Shown here: piece by piece, positions 11,630 to 22,724 of the stretch | Layout of the letters: every line of letters begins with the position of its first letter | Position numbering within the stretch: position 1 is the stretch's first letter | Assembly (NCBI GenBank): GCA_036850595.1 | Contig: CM072152.1 | Location: 20,101,179 to 20,165,178, forward strand | Direction: 5' to 3' | Source of the DNA: Rhyacichthys aspro | Taxonomy: Eukaryota > Chordata > Actinopteri > Gobiiformes > Rhyacichthyidae | DNA length: 64,000 nucleotides | Translations under genes and position numbers: made by a program | The notes under the pieces: generated by a model | Seen by the model: only the letters and a program-made list of their open reading frames with translations | Databases searched by the model: none | Told to the model about the DNA's origin: nothing

Positions 11630-11712
11630 ATTCAGTTACATTTTATATGTATAGCCCAGTATCACAACAGCAATTACCTCAAAGGGCTTCACAAAAACAA
11701 AATAACAAAAAC
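11630..11712 (+). repeat. Interspersed repeat fragment (TATAGC...CACAACAG...GGGCTTCACA type)
   Basis: TTTTATATGTATAGCCCAGT, then ATCACAACAGCAATTACCTC and AAAGGGCTTCACAAAAAC, match a pattern I recognise from fish repeats (TATAGCGCC, CACAACAG, TCTCAAGGCGCTTCACA). An A-rich tail with two AAAACAAAA units follows, consistent with a retroposed fragment. Confidence 0.5.
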
Positions 11713-11794
11713 AAAAGACAGTTAACTTAACTCAATAAGCAGTATTGTAGCATAACACACAAAGACATTTGGTCCCAAAGTCTGAACTATCTTA

Positions 11795-11985
11795 ATGCAC
11801 TTCACACTACAAATAAACCTGGTTTAGTTTGGTCCAGACTGAGACTACCTTCTTGTTGGACCAAAGAGCAGGTGTTTGGTCTGAACCACATTCCGCTGGT
11901 GCTTTCACACTTAAAGATTTGGTTCAAACTAAATGAAAAAGTCCAGACCAAACACTGCAGGTGTAAAAGGACGTTAGAAACACTA
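11795..11985. mobile_element. Degraded inverted-repeat DNA element (TTTGGTCCAGAC motif)
   Basis: The left half reads CTTCACACTACAAATAAACC and GTTTAGTTTGGTCCAGACTG. The right half reads GTCCAGACCAAACACTGCAG then GTGTAAAAGGACG. Reverse-complementing the right half gives ACACC, CTGCAGTG, TTTGGTCTGGAC, mirroring the left. A second internal copy of the motif (GTTTGGTCTGAACCA) lies near 11,875. This is the architecture of a fish MITE with long imperfect inverted repeats. The superfamily is uncertain and no target duplication is clear. Confidence 0.5.
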
Positions 11986-12479
11986 GTTCTCCAGTACATT
12001 TGGATGTTGGATCCATCCCACAGCCTTCATTCTTTCCACTCTGTAACTCTAGAATGTGAAGATCCAGTTATTTTTCTCAGTAAAGCATGAATTATTTATA
12101 TTTCCCTATTTCTGAAATAGGTAAAAGCATATTGTTAGTGTTATCCATGTTTTTGAGGCCCATCTTGTGCTATGCTTCCAAACGTATGGATGCGTTTTGA
12201 CTGGCAGGACTAGCACATCCAGGTAACATACTAAACCTTTAAAGATCGAAGAATTTACACGTAGACTGAAGCATTTGTAAATCTGTTCTTTGTCCATGTA
12301 CCACTCCTATTACCCCGTTCAAAAAGCCACAGCAAAGCTACTTGACTAACAAATACGCTTACATGCAAAATCATCAAAAAAGATTAATAAATAAAATATG
12401 AATAAACAAAGTGGCAGCGTTTGTAATAGAAAAGCTGACATTTTAATACATATTGTGCGTTTAATGGGCGCTCCATCAC
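11986..12479. other. Intergenic DNA, nothing recognised
   Basis: AT-rich, with short overlapping open frames on both strands and no recognisable element. Confidence 0.6.
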
Positions 12480-13040
12480 AATCAGCTTCAGATATAGATG
12501 TAGTGGGCTTCTCGTGGATCCGACAGTGTCTCATCAATCTTTGCGGCGCTGTCCCCTCAACGAAAAGGAGTGGAAAGCAAATTGCTGTATTTAATTAATG
12601 CACTGCCTCTTTTGTTACATCTCTGCTCAGCATCTTTGAAAGAGAACAAGAGGAGGTCTGCACAAAAACATACACGAAACCGGGGAAGGAAGGACACGAG
12701 GAAAAGGGGAAGAGTGAGTGAGAAGGTGTAAAAAATGAATGGCCGAGCAGAACTGGCTGCATCCATCGGCAAACTTTATAATGAATGTCTAAGTTTGGCA
12801 AGCAAGATGGATGAGTGGGGGATAGTGTTTGTCACAAATGCAATCTTCTTTAAATCACTCTGCTGTTTCCCGGTTCAGGGCGAGGCCTCGTGTGCCGCGC
12901 CGAAGCAGCTCCAGCGTCGCCCTAATCATGTCATTAACGGTTAATGATCTGACAATTAAGTCACTGACTACACAGCGCTCGCTTGTAACAAATGCCCCGT
13001 ATCAGCCGCGTAAATGTTAATCTCGTTAGACTTGTTTACA
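12480..13040. promoter_or_regulatory. Strong candidate conserved noncoding element cluster
   Basis: A long block of balanced composition has many homeodomain cores: TATTTAATTAATGCAC near 12,588, CCTAATCATGTCATTAACGG at 12,921-12,940, GACAATTAAGTCACTGAC, and AAATGTTAATCTCGTTAGAC. At 12,931-12,947 there is a perfect 17-bp palindrome, TCATTAACGGTTAATGA. CpGs persist (CGCGCCGAAGC and CAGCGTCGCCC at 12,895-12,920). Several short frames are open on both strands with no protein identity. It is among the most enhancer-like segments in the window. Inference from composition and motifs only. Confidence 0.5.
12931..12947. promoter_or_regulatory. Perfect 17-bp palindrome with ATTA/TAAT cores
   Basis: TCATTAAC-G-GTTAATGA: the arms are exact reverse complements around one central base. 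The cores ATTA and TAAT are inverted, five bases apart. It could bind a homeodomain dimer or an HNF1/POU-type factor. The half-site order differs from the classical HNF1 site GTTAATNATTAAC. Other CAATTAAG and TAATCATG motifs lie within 30 bases. Confidence 0.4.
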
Positions 13041-13539
13041 GTAACGCATTATACGATTAAGACAAAGCCGATGCACATTCAATTATCTTTGAGCGATGCG
13101 TCGTATCTGTGACACGAAGCTGCTGCGATGGTCATTTTGAGTCAAACAACGCAGCGCGACAAAGTAAAACTGCTGCGTTTAGGGAACACCGGGTCAGCTC
13201 GGTCAAAAGCACTTAACATTACACTGTCCTTAAATTGCTATTCACTGTGTCTATGGCTTCTTGAAATTGTGTAAAAAGAAGCCTGCGTAGAAGACCCAAG
13301 GATTTCTTTGGTTTTGTTTTGGTTTTTTTTCCCCCAACTCTGCCTTAAAAGTAATGTCACCATTTTAGTTCAAACAAAGCATTAAAATGAATGGTTATGG
13401 TTTATTTTCTTCATTGCTGGTCCGTGCCACTCCCTCCGCTGCACACACATGAACACACAATCATGTACAGCACAGTCCGCTCCCTCCAAAGGACGAACAG
13501 CAGGGTCCATTTCTCAGAGAAGTGGGCAGCGGGCCGCCC
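13041..13539. other. Intergenic DNA with scattered CpG, no gene
   Basis: 13,060-13,200 keeps several CpGs (GAGCGATGCGTCGTATC, CGCAGCGCGAC) and may extend the preceding island. 13,391-13,650 is open on both strands (123 codons plus, 78 minus), but the peptides have no recognisable domain or splice boundaries. I do not call an exon. Confidence 0.45.
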
Positions 13540-13760
13540 ACCCATCAATATCACGCGTGTATATTGCTGCGACCTGCCATGCGTGTCCCCTCCGCTTAGA
13601 TCAATAACACGAACAGATTGTGAAGCCCTCCCGCCCAAAGCATCCATCCCACCTCCGCTCTCTGAGGAATTGTCAACATCATTATCATATATTCCCTATT
13701 ATAGCCCCTATTCTGCAAGACTACAGAAATTTAATTGGCTCAATACGCTCAGTGGGACAT
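13540..13760. promoter_or_regulatory. Candidate conserved noncoding element
   Basis: CpG-bearing motifs (ATCACGCGTG, CTGCGACCTGCC) are followed by GCTTAGATCAATAACACG. Then comes an AT-rich but non-repetitive block with ATTGTCAACATCATTATCAT, CCCTATTATAGCCCC and AATTTAATTGGCTC. The pattern fits developmental enhancers. It abuts the TTAA MITE at 13,769. Confidence 0.4.
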
Positions 13761-13768
13761 AACAGCAG

Positions 13769-14371
13769 TTAAAGGAGCAGTGTGTAAAAAGTTTGTAGTA
13801 TACAGTTGAATAGAAATGTCTCCCACTGTGTCTGTCTTGAAAAACAGAATTGAAAAGCTCTATATAACCTATTAGAAGTTTCATCACCTCATGTTATGTT
13901 TTCTACAGATGCCCAGAGAGGACAAATAGAGCACTGTATTACATAAAAATCAATTATAAAATAAAAAAGAATTTCAGCATCTTTAAACCATTTACATATT
14001 GTTAATTACAATTATTAATGTTCTATTACTGCTTAATAGTGTGTTATTGGGATGATGTCTGTTTTGTTTTTTTCTTTTTGTTTATTATTGCATTTTGTGG
14101 CAAACGTTATGAAATGACACTAGATAGATTAATGGATAGATGAATTAATAAATTAATAAACTGTTATAAAGTCTCATTAAACTGGTTTTGTTGTTACATT
14201 TTTAAAGGGAACTCATCATCTGACCTATTTCTGCTGTGTTTGTTCATAGACAACAGTGTGTCCCTGCAGGGCTACCGTAGGTGCTCACAGACAGTAAACG
14301 AGGAGTGATAATGTGGAAATGCAATCTGTATTTTCTTAAAAAATGACAAAAGCGACACACTGCAGTTTCAA
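13769..14371. mobile_element. TTAA-type MITE, GCAGTGTGT termini (copy 1)
   Basis: The left end is TTAAAGGAGCAGTGTGTAAA. The reverse complement of the right end (14,352-14,371) is TTGAAACTGCAGTGTGTCGC, agreeing at 13 of the first 17 bases. The left edge keeps TTAA; the right edge is TCAA. TTAA target duplications are typical of piggyBac-class elements. At 14,246-14,281 lies a core (CATAGACAACAGTGTGTCCC, TGCAGGGCT) that recurs near 63,174 beside an intact TTAA end. No transposase frame is visible. The 603-bp length may include a later insertion, because the middle is very AT-rich. Confidence 0.6.
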
Positions 14372-15383
14372 GGGAGGCAAATAATAAATTTGAAGTTTAG
14401 AAATAAACATTGTGACTCACTGTAGTTTATTTATTTGAGAAAGCTACCAAAACTGTACAATGTAACGGCATCACTCACATTCAGTGGGTCGACAGAAGAA
14501 AGGAGACAGTGCACACAGCGAGTCTCGGTGGAAAAGAGGACATGTGGGAAGAGGAGAGAGAGCAGAGGAAGGAGAGTGTTCACCTTGAGAGTGCTCATCC
14601 ATTACAGCTCGACTGAGGCCCGCTCTGTCACACTGTCACACTGATGCCACCTCTACACCGAGCAAAAGGTCACCGCGCACTGCTCTCTTCTGCTTCAAAC
14701 ACACACACAGACAGAGACAGAGGCTGGTGTATTCACCAAAGCACAGATGGGCACACTCCCATCTGTTGGCCCCAGCGCTGACAAGTCACTGCTGCTGCCA
14801 CGCAAACAAATATAGGCCCAGATATGAATACACCAGCCATGTGCCGGACCGGAGGAGACCTTCAGCAGCAAGAAACAGACGTGGGCCTCCTTTTCATGTG
14901 GAGCTGTGAATATAAGCAATGAAAAAATCCACCTCTGTGTTGTGTACGTTTTGTGACAAAGAAAATAGTGTATGATTGTAACTGTAAACTGTAAAACACT
15001 TTTGCGTCTGCACAGTGTGGAAAAATAGGAATTTAAAGCCTGACCTTTGTCCTTTACCTTTAAATTAAAAGAATACCTGGACTCTTGGTTACTTTTTAGC
15101 TCATCTATTCATTTGTTTGACTGTTCAGAGGACTATTGAGGGCCCTGTAACACAAAAGTGAGAGCTGGATTTCGAGGCAGACTGACTGTAATGTGCTGTA
15201 ATGTGCATATAAAATGACTGGTTGTAAGTAAACATGAAAAATAACACTGAGTTGGTCAGTGATGCACAGATGGATGGTCTTTTACATCACTTGAATTGAA
15301 ATCAAATCACCAAAAAGGGATGCTTCTAGTGCGGCCAAATGTAGAATCAACACCGCCTCAAAATACAGTAGTAATACAATACA
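14372..15383. other. Intergenic DNA, modest GC-richer patch
   Basis: 14,470-14,920 is richer in GC with short overlapping open frames on both strands, including an ACACACACAGACAGAGACAG microsatellite-like run at about 14,700. There is no recognisable exon. The rest is ordinary AT-rich sequence. Confidence 0.5.
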
Positions 15384-15410
15384 GTTTATTTATTTATTTA
15401 TTTATTTTTT
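15384..15410 (+). repeat. (TTTA)n microsatellite
   Basis: About five to six uninterrupted TTTA/ATTT units end in a T run. It is a simple repeat. Confidence 0.9.
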
Positions 15411-17628
15411 AAACCCATACACAATGCAGCTGCCAGTGGAGGTGTGGGTGCTACTCTATTTCCCAGTAGAATTGAACAGTGCAGTAATATCAGCTCCAGA
15501 GCGACAATAACTCTGTGAAATGTGCAACTCATGGGTTTTTGCTTATTTTTAACTTTTTAATATCAGCTTTGCACAGCGTCCTGTTCTTTCCCCTTTTTTT
15601 GTTGGTAATGCAAAGTTAAATATCACGGCTTATCGAGTAAAAGCACAGCAAGCTCCTGGAATCATCATCCACGGGAAGATTTACAACGTTATGTTTTTTT
15701 TGTTTTGTTTTGTTTTTTTACACCAATTTTATTTATGTAAAATAGTGTACCATGCCATGTGTCTGCTATGTGTTGGAATAGCAACTCAGAAACGACAGTC
15801 GTCATAGTAACCACCAGTCACTTTCTGGCTCACAGGATTTCCAGGTGCAGAGCTGTCAGAAATAGCAACTGTTAAAGAAGCAATGGATAAATGTGTCTAA
15901 ACAGAGCCAAGGCAAATACTTTACACTAAAGACTGTGAAAGGAAGGAAAACTTGGCTTAAATATTTCTAAAATGACGTGAACTGCAGCTTTGAGTTGTGT
16001 AAAAGTGAAGTGAGGTCCATCAAAGTACAGCAGCTTTGTGTTTTTCTCATGTTTTTCTATATTTAACCAATATAAGATACAGAGCATTGGGACAGGACTG
16101 TACATGGATCTTTACTGTTTAAATAATCACTGTTGTGGAATTTTAAATCTACTTTAACTTCTTTACTTAAGGCCACAGTGTCTATACGAGTCCTTCCTTC
16201 AGCACCAAAGCAGTCGCTGTAGTGTCTTTGCTTGTGTTTCAGCTTAGACAGGTGCTCCAAGTCTAAATCTATCACGCAGAGATTGATGCGATATGAAGCT
16301 ACATGGTCTCATCAGTCCAAAAGCATACCAGACTTTAAAACTCTACCACACTGTGTTGAGTTTTCTGTCTCCAGGTCCTGCTTTGATGGTAAATAAACTT
16401 CTTCTTCCTCAGATCATCCCAAAAGTCTCCAGCCCGTCGATCTCGTCTGACTTCTCTCAGCTCCAAGGGCGGCGCAAGTATTCCCTAATAACCACTATAA
16501 AGGAAATTACCCTATTTCCTGTAGAATCATGGTTGTGTCGCCCTCTCAGTCTGTGCCCATTTGAACAGAAGCAAAGATGATCAATGTAAGCTTTTATGCA
16601 GTTATTTATGAATAATACACTTCACACAAGGCCTTAAAATAGAGGCGCAAAGAGAGTAGAAACTGTGCATTGTGTAGATGAAACCAAAAAGCACTTGGCT
16701 GACTGAAGAATTAGCACAAGATTCATTTTATAATGTTCATATGTTCTTCAGTGGAGGCTTTCTTGTTTAATGGACACCACTCATCACAAACACAATACAC
16801 TGCTTTGTATTTGAAAGCTTTCTTTATTGTTATACTTGTTATTTGCATCTATTAATCGGAGACTAAGAGCATGAGAGGAGCAAAACAGACTAATGGCAAT
16901 AGCGTTTACTTTCATAATATTTGCACTTTCATTATCTACAGCAAATGGCACTGATAATAAGAGAGAATAGACGGTGTAAAGTATTGGTCTGGAAGGAGAG
17001 GCAGAGAGGGAAAAATGTGGAGGGAGGTGACAGACTTGGTGGGTCAGGAGAGAACAGGTGGTGTTATGAAATGAGCGCAGAGCTTTAGAGGCACAAATGT
17101 TCAGCTAAGCGGCCAGTTAGCAGTTACCTCGGCATCTGTTTCCAGGGAACTGCCTTATAGCGCCATTTAAGAGCATCAATAACCGCTGTGAACGCAGTGT
17201 GGTCTGGAGTTCATCACTTTTAGGAAGGACCTACCGTAAGTTATCAATAAAGTAGATCTTGGACAATTCACAAGATGAAGGAGTACTTTTTGTTGACAGT
17301 TTTTAGTCCAGAGATACACTTGGGGTTAATCCTTACATAAGCTCCTGCGTCACAAAGTGCACTTGTTGCACACTTGTTCATGTGAAACACCTGTTACTGC
17401 ACTGTTTGAGAGGGAACAGCGCAGATATGACGTGATGTACAACAAGTGTAGAGGCCACTTTAGACTGATGCATTTAATTATGTACTTGTTCCTTCAGTCT
17501 TTCTTTTAACGTTTCACTGTAAATGTGCTCTGTTCATGATATATTCGATCACATGACCTTTACAACACACAGTGATCTTGATACTTAATGTATACTGCAA
17601 CCTGCGACTTGTCAAACCTACAAAAAGA
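15411..17628. other. Intergenic DNA, nothing firm
   Basis: Includes a (TTTTG)-rich tract at about 15,687-15,719. A moderately complex patch at 16,400-16,560 is open for 95 codons on the plus strand (16,293-16,580) and contains CCCTAATAACCACTATAAAG. The peptide is not recognisable, and no splice-flanked exon stands out. Confidence 0.5.
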
Positions 17629-17944
17629 TTAAAATCACCCTGCGTGACTTTCAGCCCAAAAATATATATTCTCAAAATCATTTTGCTGGTTCCTAGACAT
17701 GAGATCGGTAGAATCATGCCGATCTTACTGTACATACATTAAAGAAAATAGGTCAATACACTAGACCCTAACAGAGTAGTATTTGCACAAAATACACTAA
17801 TATGACCCTACTGTTTCAGAAGACATGTTTTTTCTTGGCTCTCTTAAAAGTCTTGTAAATAAAGATGGCCGCTGCCGCCGGTGCAGTTGCACAGAAAGTG
17901 ATCTGCGCCCTCTACTGGCTTCAAGTTACACAGGGTGGATTTAA
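17629..17944. mobile_element. TTAA-flanked MITE with CACCCTGNGT termini
   Basis: Left end TTAAAATCACCCTGCGTGAC (17,629 on). Reverse complement of the right end TTAAATCCACCCTGTGTAAC. Over the first 28 bases the two ends match at about 22. Both outer edges are exact TTAA, the target signature of piggyBac-class elements. Just inside the right end is GCGCCCTCTACTGGCTTCAA. The element is 316 bp and noncoding. It is probably a nonautonomous DNA element distinct from the families at 13.8 and 56.9 kb. Confidence 0.75.
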
Positions 17945-18364
17945 GGGAACTGAACATTTTGCTGATGCATACTCAAGCAGCAGGTATGTCTTTAACCTTA
18001 AAGCTATTGTTCTCCTTTCTGCACATACATCAACGCTTTAAGGTCATCTGGACTATTTTTAAGGCCTATGTTAATATAGTGCTTTGATCATTCATGTGTT
18101 AAATATTGAATTATGTTCCTATAATGACCCATAGGCGTCTAAACCCAAGGTATATTCTATTTACAATGATTTTTTTCCATCTATTGTGGAAGATTCATTA
18201 TTCATTTACACGTTTCTTCTAATCCTGTAATTTTATCATCTATTATACAGTATTTATGTGTCATCAACATGAAGCATGTTGGTCCCTCGTCTTGGATTTA
18301 GTTTTAAAAACAGACAAGTCACTAGACAAATGTTAGCCCTTCTTTTCATGCTCTGATACCAATC
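17945..18364. other. Intergenic DNA, nothing recognised
   Basis: AT-rich sequence between the MITE and the next motif-dense island. Confidence 0.6.
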
Positions 18365-18615
18365 ATAGCTCCTTCAAACCGATATCAATTATTCCTAATG
18401 CCCTCCAAATGGTGATCAATGTGTCTGAAGTGCAGACGGTTTTCAACAGCGTCATTAATTATCCTCAATAACAGTAAAGGCTCTGAAAGGTATTACGGAT
18501 TTATTACAACAGCCTGGGATTCACGGCAGAAGAGTGAGCGCTGATAACACATCACTGATTAGCTCGCTGATTAACACAGGGCTCTAATGCCACCACTAAA
18601 TTACAGCTGAGAGAC
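18365..18615. promoter_or_regulatory. Strong candidate conserved noncoding element
   Basis: Consecutive cores include GATATCAATTATTCCTAATG, ATGGTGATCAATGTG, GCGTCATTAATTATCCTC, GATTTATTACAAC, CACTGATTAGCTCGCTGATT and CACTAAATTACAGCTGAG (with an E-box CAGCTG). This is about 250 bp without homopolymers or repeat signature. It is one of the densest ATTA/TAAT arrays in the window. Enhancer function is inferred. Confidence 0.5.
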
Positions 18616-18960
18616 ACACCTCAGGAAATTATTGGACCAAACTTTGATCTGTGTCGTTGTTTAAGTGAAAAGTGATCCCATACTTTGTGATGATAGTGAA
18701 ACTGTGGTTTGAAGCGAGGGTAACAGTTTTTGCAGATTGTTTTATGCATGCTACGGCAAGTTTTGGTTTGTCTATAGAATGTAAGGTTTGCAAACATTTG
18801 TTCTTTTTCAAACATATTTCCTTTCTCCAACCATGTGACTGTACACTGTGGATGGCAACTATTTTGGGAAAACTGCTCTCCTTCCAGTAAAGATGTTTCT
18901 CTTAGAGTCATGATTTTTCTCGTGCTGTGATGTCAGACCTAAAATGATGAATAATCTCAG

Positions 18961-19227
18961 CTTTTCTGTGGAGTCTGTTTGTCCTCTCTGTGTTAATGGT
19001 TCTCTCCGTCTTCCTCCCACCGTCCAAAGACGTGTGTTAATGAACTGGTCAATCTAAAGTGCCCCTGGTGAATAAATGAGAGTGAATGGCTGTCTCAGTG
19101 TCTGTCTCTAAGTGTTAGCCCTGCGACTAGCCATTGTCCAGACTGTACCCCGCCTCAGACTAAAGGCTGCTGGGATAGGCTCCAGTCACTAGCGACCTGG
19201 GACTAAGCAGTAAAAAATGAATGAATA
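18961..19227 (+). repeat. Fish retroposon tail (GGGATAGGCTCCAG family), forward
   Basis: Diagnostic blocks appear in order: TCCTCCCACCGTCCAAAGAC, then TGTGTTAATGAACTGGTCAA, GAGAGTGAATGGCTGTCTC, AGTGTTAGCCCTGCGACTAG, GTACCCCGCCTCAGAC, GCTGCTGGGATAGGCTCCAG, and a terminal AAAATGAATGAATA. I recognise this as the very abundant tail shared by percomorph SINE/LINE-type retroposons. It is the longest and best-preserved copy here. The exact family name cannot be fixed by eye. Confidence 0.8.
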
Positions 19228-21504
19228 TCAAAGACCAGCGACTCTGAGTGACATTTTACTAAATCTGACAATATTTTTTATACATATTATGTGATCTTAT
19301 GATTTTTTTTTTTTTTTGGCATAATTTTTATCTGTTTCATTTAGATATCGATGTATAGTATAGTTTCATAGTCACCAATATCAGAGCATCCATATTGTAC
19401 TTGACTTTCTCAGTAATTGCAAAATAATTAAAAATCTGAACTCAGTATTGGTTTGTAGCCTCACTCAATTTTAAATAATAGTACTTAATAAAAGTGGTTT
19501 CAGGATAAAACCACAACCTTTTTTAGCTATTCATCATAACAGCAACCAATAAGCATTTGTGGACAGAGGAATGAATAAATAACTTTGACTATTGATTATT
19601 TGTGGAGTATGGTTTCAGCTTAAAACACTTTAAAAGTTACATTTTCACCAGGTACCTCTGAAATAGTGCGCTGCAGACTGACAGCTTAATTCTTAAAGTT
19701 GGAAAGTAGCTTATTTACGACAAGATACACAGAACCATTGAAAACTTCAGTGGTTCTTTTCACTTTATGAAACCTTAAAGGAGACATTTCTTTCAAGGAG
19801 CAACAACATGATTCTGACTGGAGTAGAATATATTTGTTTAAAAAAGTAAAACAACAAACATACGCTTGAAGCAAACCCAGCAAGATTTTAATTAGGTCTA
19901 ATTTTTCAGGAGCCACAGTGTTTCAGAAGTCACTGCTTTATGGTGCTGCGAGGAAAGCGCGGGATGTAAGTGTAAATTAGGATGTCAAAAAATATGGCAG
20001 ACCACAAAGAAGAGCAAGTTCAAGAGCTAATAAGTGGAAGAAAACTAGCACGGTGAAAAAGTATGGATGGGAAACTGTATGACTGCAGTGTAATAAGTGT
20101 CGGGGCGGCTCCGGACTGAGACAAAAGGGCGACAGGTCGAGAGTGGAGTCCTGAGACAACGAAAAGGTTAATAGTATCTAAGAATACTTTGCATTTCCCA
20201 TCATTCTCCGAGGCTCACCTTAAGGTTCGCTGACCTTTTGTTTGCAGCCTAATGAAACCAATGTAATAAATCACTGCGCGACACAGCTATTCCTTTTCTC
20301 TTAGTCCTATTTGTGTATTTACTGCAGCTGGAAGTCCATATGTGCCAGCTCTGGGTCTAGCACTAGTCCTTCTTCCGCTGGTCTCACTCAGCGGGCTGCA
20401 GCGTGAACTCCAGGCCTGCATTAATAACACTGACACTCCAAACAGGCCAGATAAAGGGAAATGAAGATGGGAACCAGAGTCTCTCAATATGTGCACTTCA
20501 TCATGGAGTGGACAGGCTTCGAAACAAGGGAGGGGGCCACATAACACAAAACACAGGAGGAACTGAAGGAGGACTGAAGAGCTGTGGGGAGATAAGTGGA
20601 GAAAACTGTGGTCTGAATGCAGCGTGAAACAAGAAGTAAGAATACAACTTTTTTACTCATCTGCAGATCAGGAGAGGCTGTTTCTACCTTCGTCATCTGA
20701 TCAGGACATTAGTGGATGTGACTCCTGGATAATTGGCACCGCTGCTGTGCTGTCAACAGATGGTGGTAAAGTTTAATGATGGTCTGCTGCTAACAAGTAC
20801 AACTGCTGAAAAAATAGCTCGTTTGTAAAGACATACTGTATGTATCATCAGGATAAAAATAACATTCAGATTCTTTTTTTTATTGCTTGAGAAGTTAATC
20901 AGTAGAATTAGGTTCATGCAACTCCTGCAAACTGAGTATAATGTGTAATGCATGTACAGAAGAATCAGAAAGTGCCGTCCTGGGAGGCCTGTGGTATCAC
21001 TTAGTGCCTCTCGGTGAGTTATTAGCTACTGTAGCCCACTCATTAGCTTAGTTATGTCTCACAGTAAATGAGCATTTGTTGAGCTGCCATTGGGCAAATC
21101 ACTAAAAAGAAACTCTAGAGTGTAACACAAAAACAGGTGATTCATTTGGCTCCAATGTGACAAATGTGATGTTTAGTGGACACCGTTTCTCTGAAGCTCA
21201 TAATCCTGTGTTGAAGATGACACACAAGCAGCAGCATCTGTTTGTTAGCGTCAGCAATGACTTTGTGATCATTCATGGAAACACACAGATTTATTTGTGA
21301 GCTGTGTAAAGCACCATCAATGTTTGACAATAATACATGTATAAAAAGTTCTTCACACTGACTCATGGAGGAGGAACTGTGCACTCATATTATCAGGTGT
21401 AAGCAGTGAGAGGGTTACTGCAGTTTGAAAGATGTCTGTGGCAAGTAAACATTAAGATATAGAAAACTAAAGAAGCTGAGTACAATGGATTTTGTGTAAA
21501 TTGT
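19228..21504. other. Intergenic DNA, nothing firm
   Basis: Mostly AT-rich. The segment 20,210-20,600 is of more mixed composition and open on both strands for 74-86 codons, without recognisable protein. No repeat ends are resolved. Confidence 0.5.
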
Positions 21505-21526
21505 CTTTGTTTGTTTGTTTGTTTGT
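21505..21526 (+). repeat. (TTTG)n microsatellite
   Basis: About five TTTG units. It is a simple repeat. Confidence 0.85.
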
Positions 21527-21807
21527 GATTGCCCCAATAAGTCTGAATAAGAAGAAGATTTTTGAGGTTCATATGGGGAATGACAGAATGATAGAGTCTG
21601 TGTTCCCAAAATAGATGCTTCAAGGACATTCTCAAACCACACTTAGTGCTGGACTGTGTGTTCTCCTCACTTCTCTTTCATATGGATTCATCTGTAATTG
21701 AGTCCTACTACAAGATAGAGCAGCAAGTGCAGACGAGGAAAGACATGCACACAAATCCTACAAAAGGCAAATGGTTTCTGTTTTAGGGAAAAGAAATATG
21801 GACTCAT

Positions 21808-22204
21808 AGTGATTAAGTAGTTAGCACCACTGCTTTACACCAAGAAGGTTGTGGGAATAAATCCTTTTCTGTGTGAAGTCTGCTAGTTCCTCCAGATTCC
21901 TCCTACTGTCCACAGACATACACGTGTAAGTGAATGACTAAATTGCTCATAAGGAATGAGAGTAAATGGTGTCTGTCAGTGTGTCTCTACACTGACAATG
22001 CTTAACATGCCAAAGCACATTTGACATTTTAATGTCACGGCATGTTGGACAGTGTGAGCGCGCAGTTCTCTTCTTGGGGTTTGACATGTTTCAAAATGGC
22101 CCCATGTCATGTCACGGATCAACTGGCCCTAGTGAACGAGGGCTTGAATGCTAAGCTACATGTGTGCCCCCATAAGGAATAAGTGGTGGAAAATAATGAA
22201 TCAT
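21808..22204 (+). mobile_element. Degraded tRNA-headed retroposon with family tail
   Basis: The head carries AGTTAGCACCACTGCTTTAC and AAGAAGGTTGTGGGAATAAA, corresponding to the A-box and GGTTCGA-type B-box region of a fish tRNA-derived SINE. The tail follows: TTCTGTGTGAAGTCTGCTAG, CCTCCTACTGTCCACAGACA, GAATGAGAGTAAATGGTGTC, and CAATGCT near 22,000. The terminal AGGAATAAGTGGTGGAAAAT appears only at 22,174. The roughly 160 bp between is unrelated, so either it is an insertion (it contains TTTGACATTTTAATGTCACG) or the tail decayed. Confidence 0.65.
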
Positions 22205-22724
22205 TTCTATAATAAGAAAGGAAAGAGAAGTCAACAATCAAACAGTATTTTAATAAGTATGTATTTTGAGTTGCCTTTGTGCAGTGAAACTTCAGGAAAA
22301 CTGTGAGTTGAATCTATGGACACATTGCAGAAGTGTGAACAACTTTTTTTTATTTTTATTTCTTATGGAGCCATCTCCTTTTCTTAATCAGCCTCATCAC
22401 CCTTGAGCCCCTCTGTCTGTGGAAGGAGCAGTACTTTTGCACTTGTACATTGTTATTTCCCTCCTTTGCCTTTTTCTCGCTGCCACCTACAGTACAGCGC
22501 GCCGCCACCAAATCTGTTGAATTTCTTAAAAACAGTGGACAGTTTGTTCTTCAGAAACAGATTGTTGAAAACCCTCACCAGTAATTAACAAGCGGAGAGA
22601 CATCGGCAGAGCAGGAGGCAAACAGAAAGACACGTCCTCAGTGGCTTTAATTGGAACAACATCTCACACGATACAGAAGCGTCGCACCGATGACATCAGT
22701 TGCTTTTCCAGTTTTACTTCTCGT
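22205..22724. other. Intergenic DNA, nothing recognised
   Basis: AT-rich at first, more mixed after 22,380. Short plus-strand open frames (22,403-22,588 and 22,641-22,832) have no recognisable content. Confidence 0.55.
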
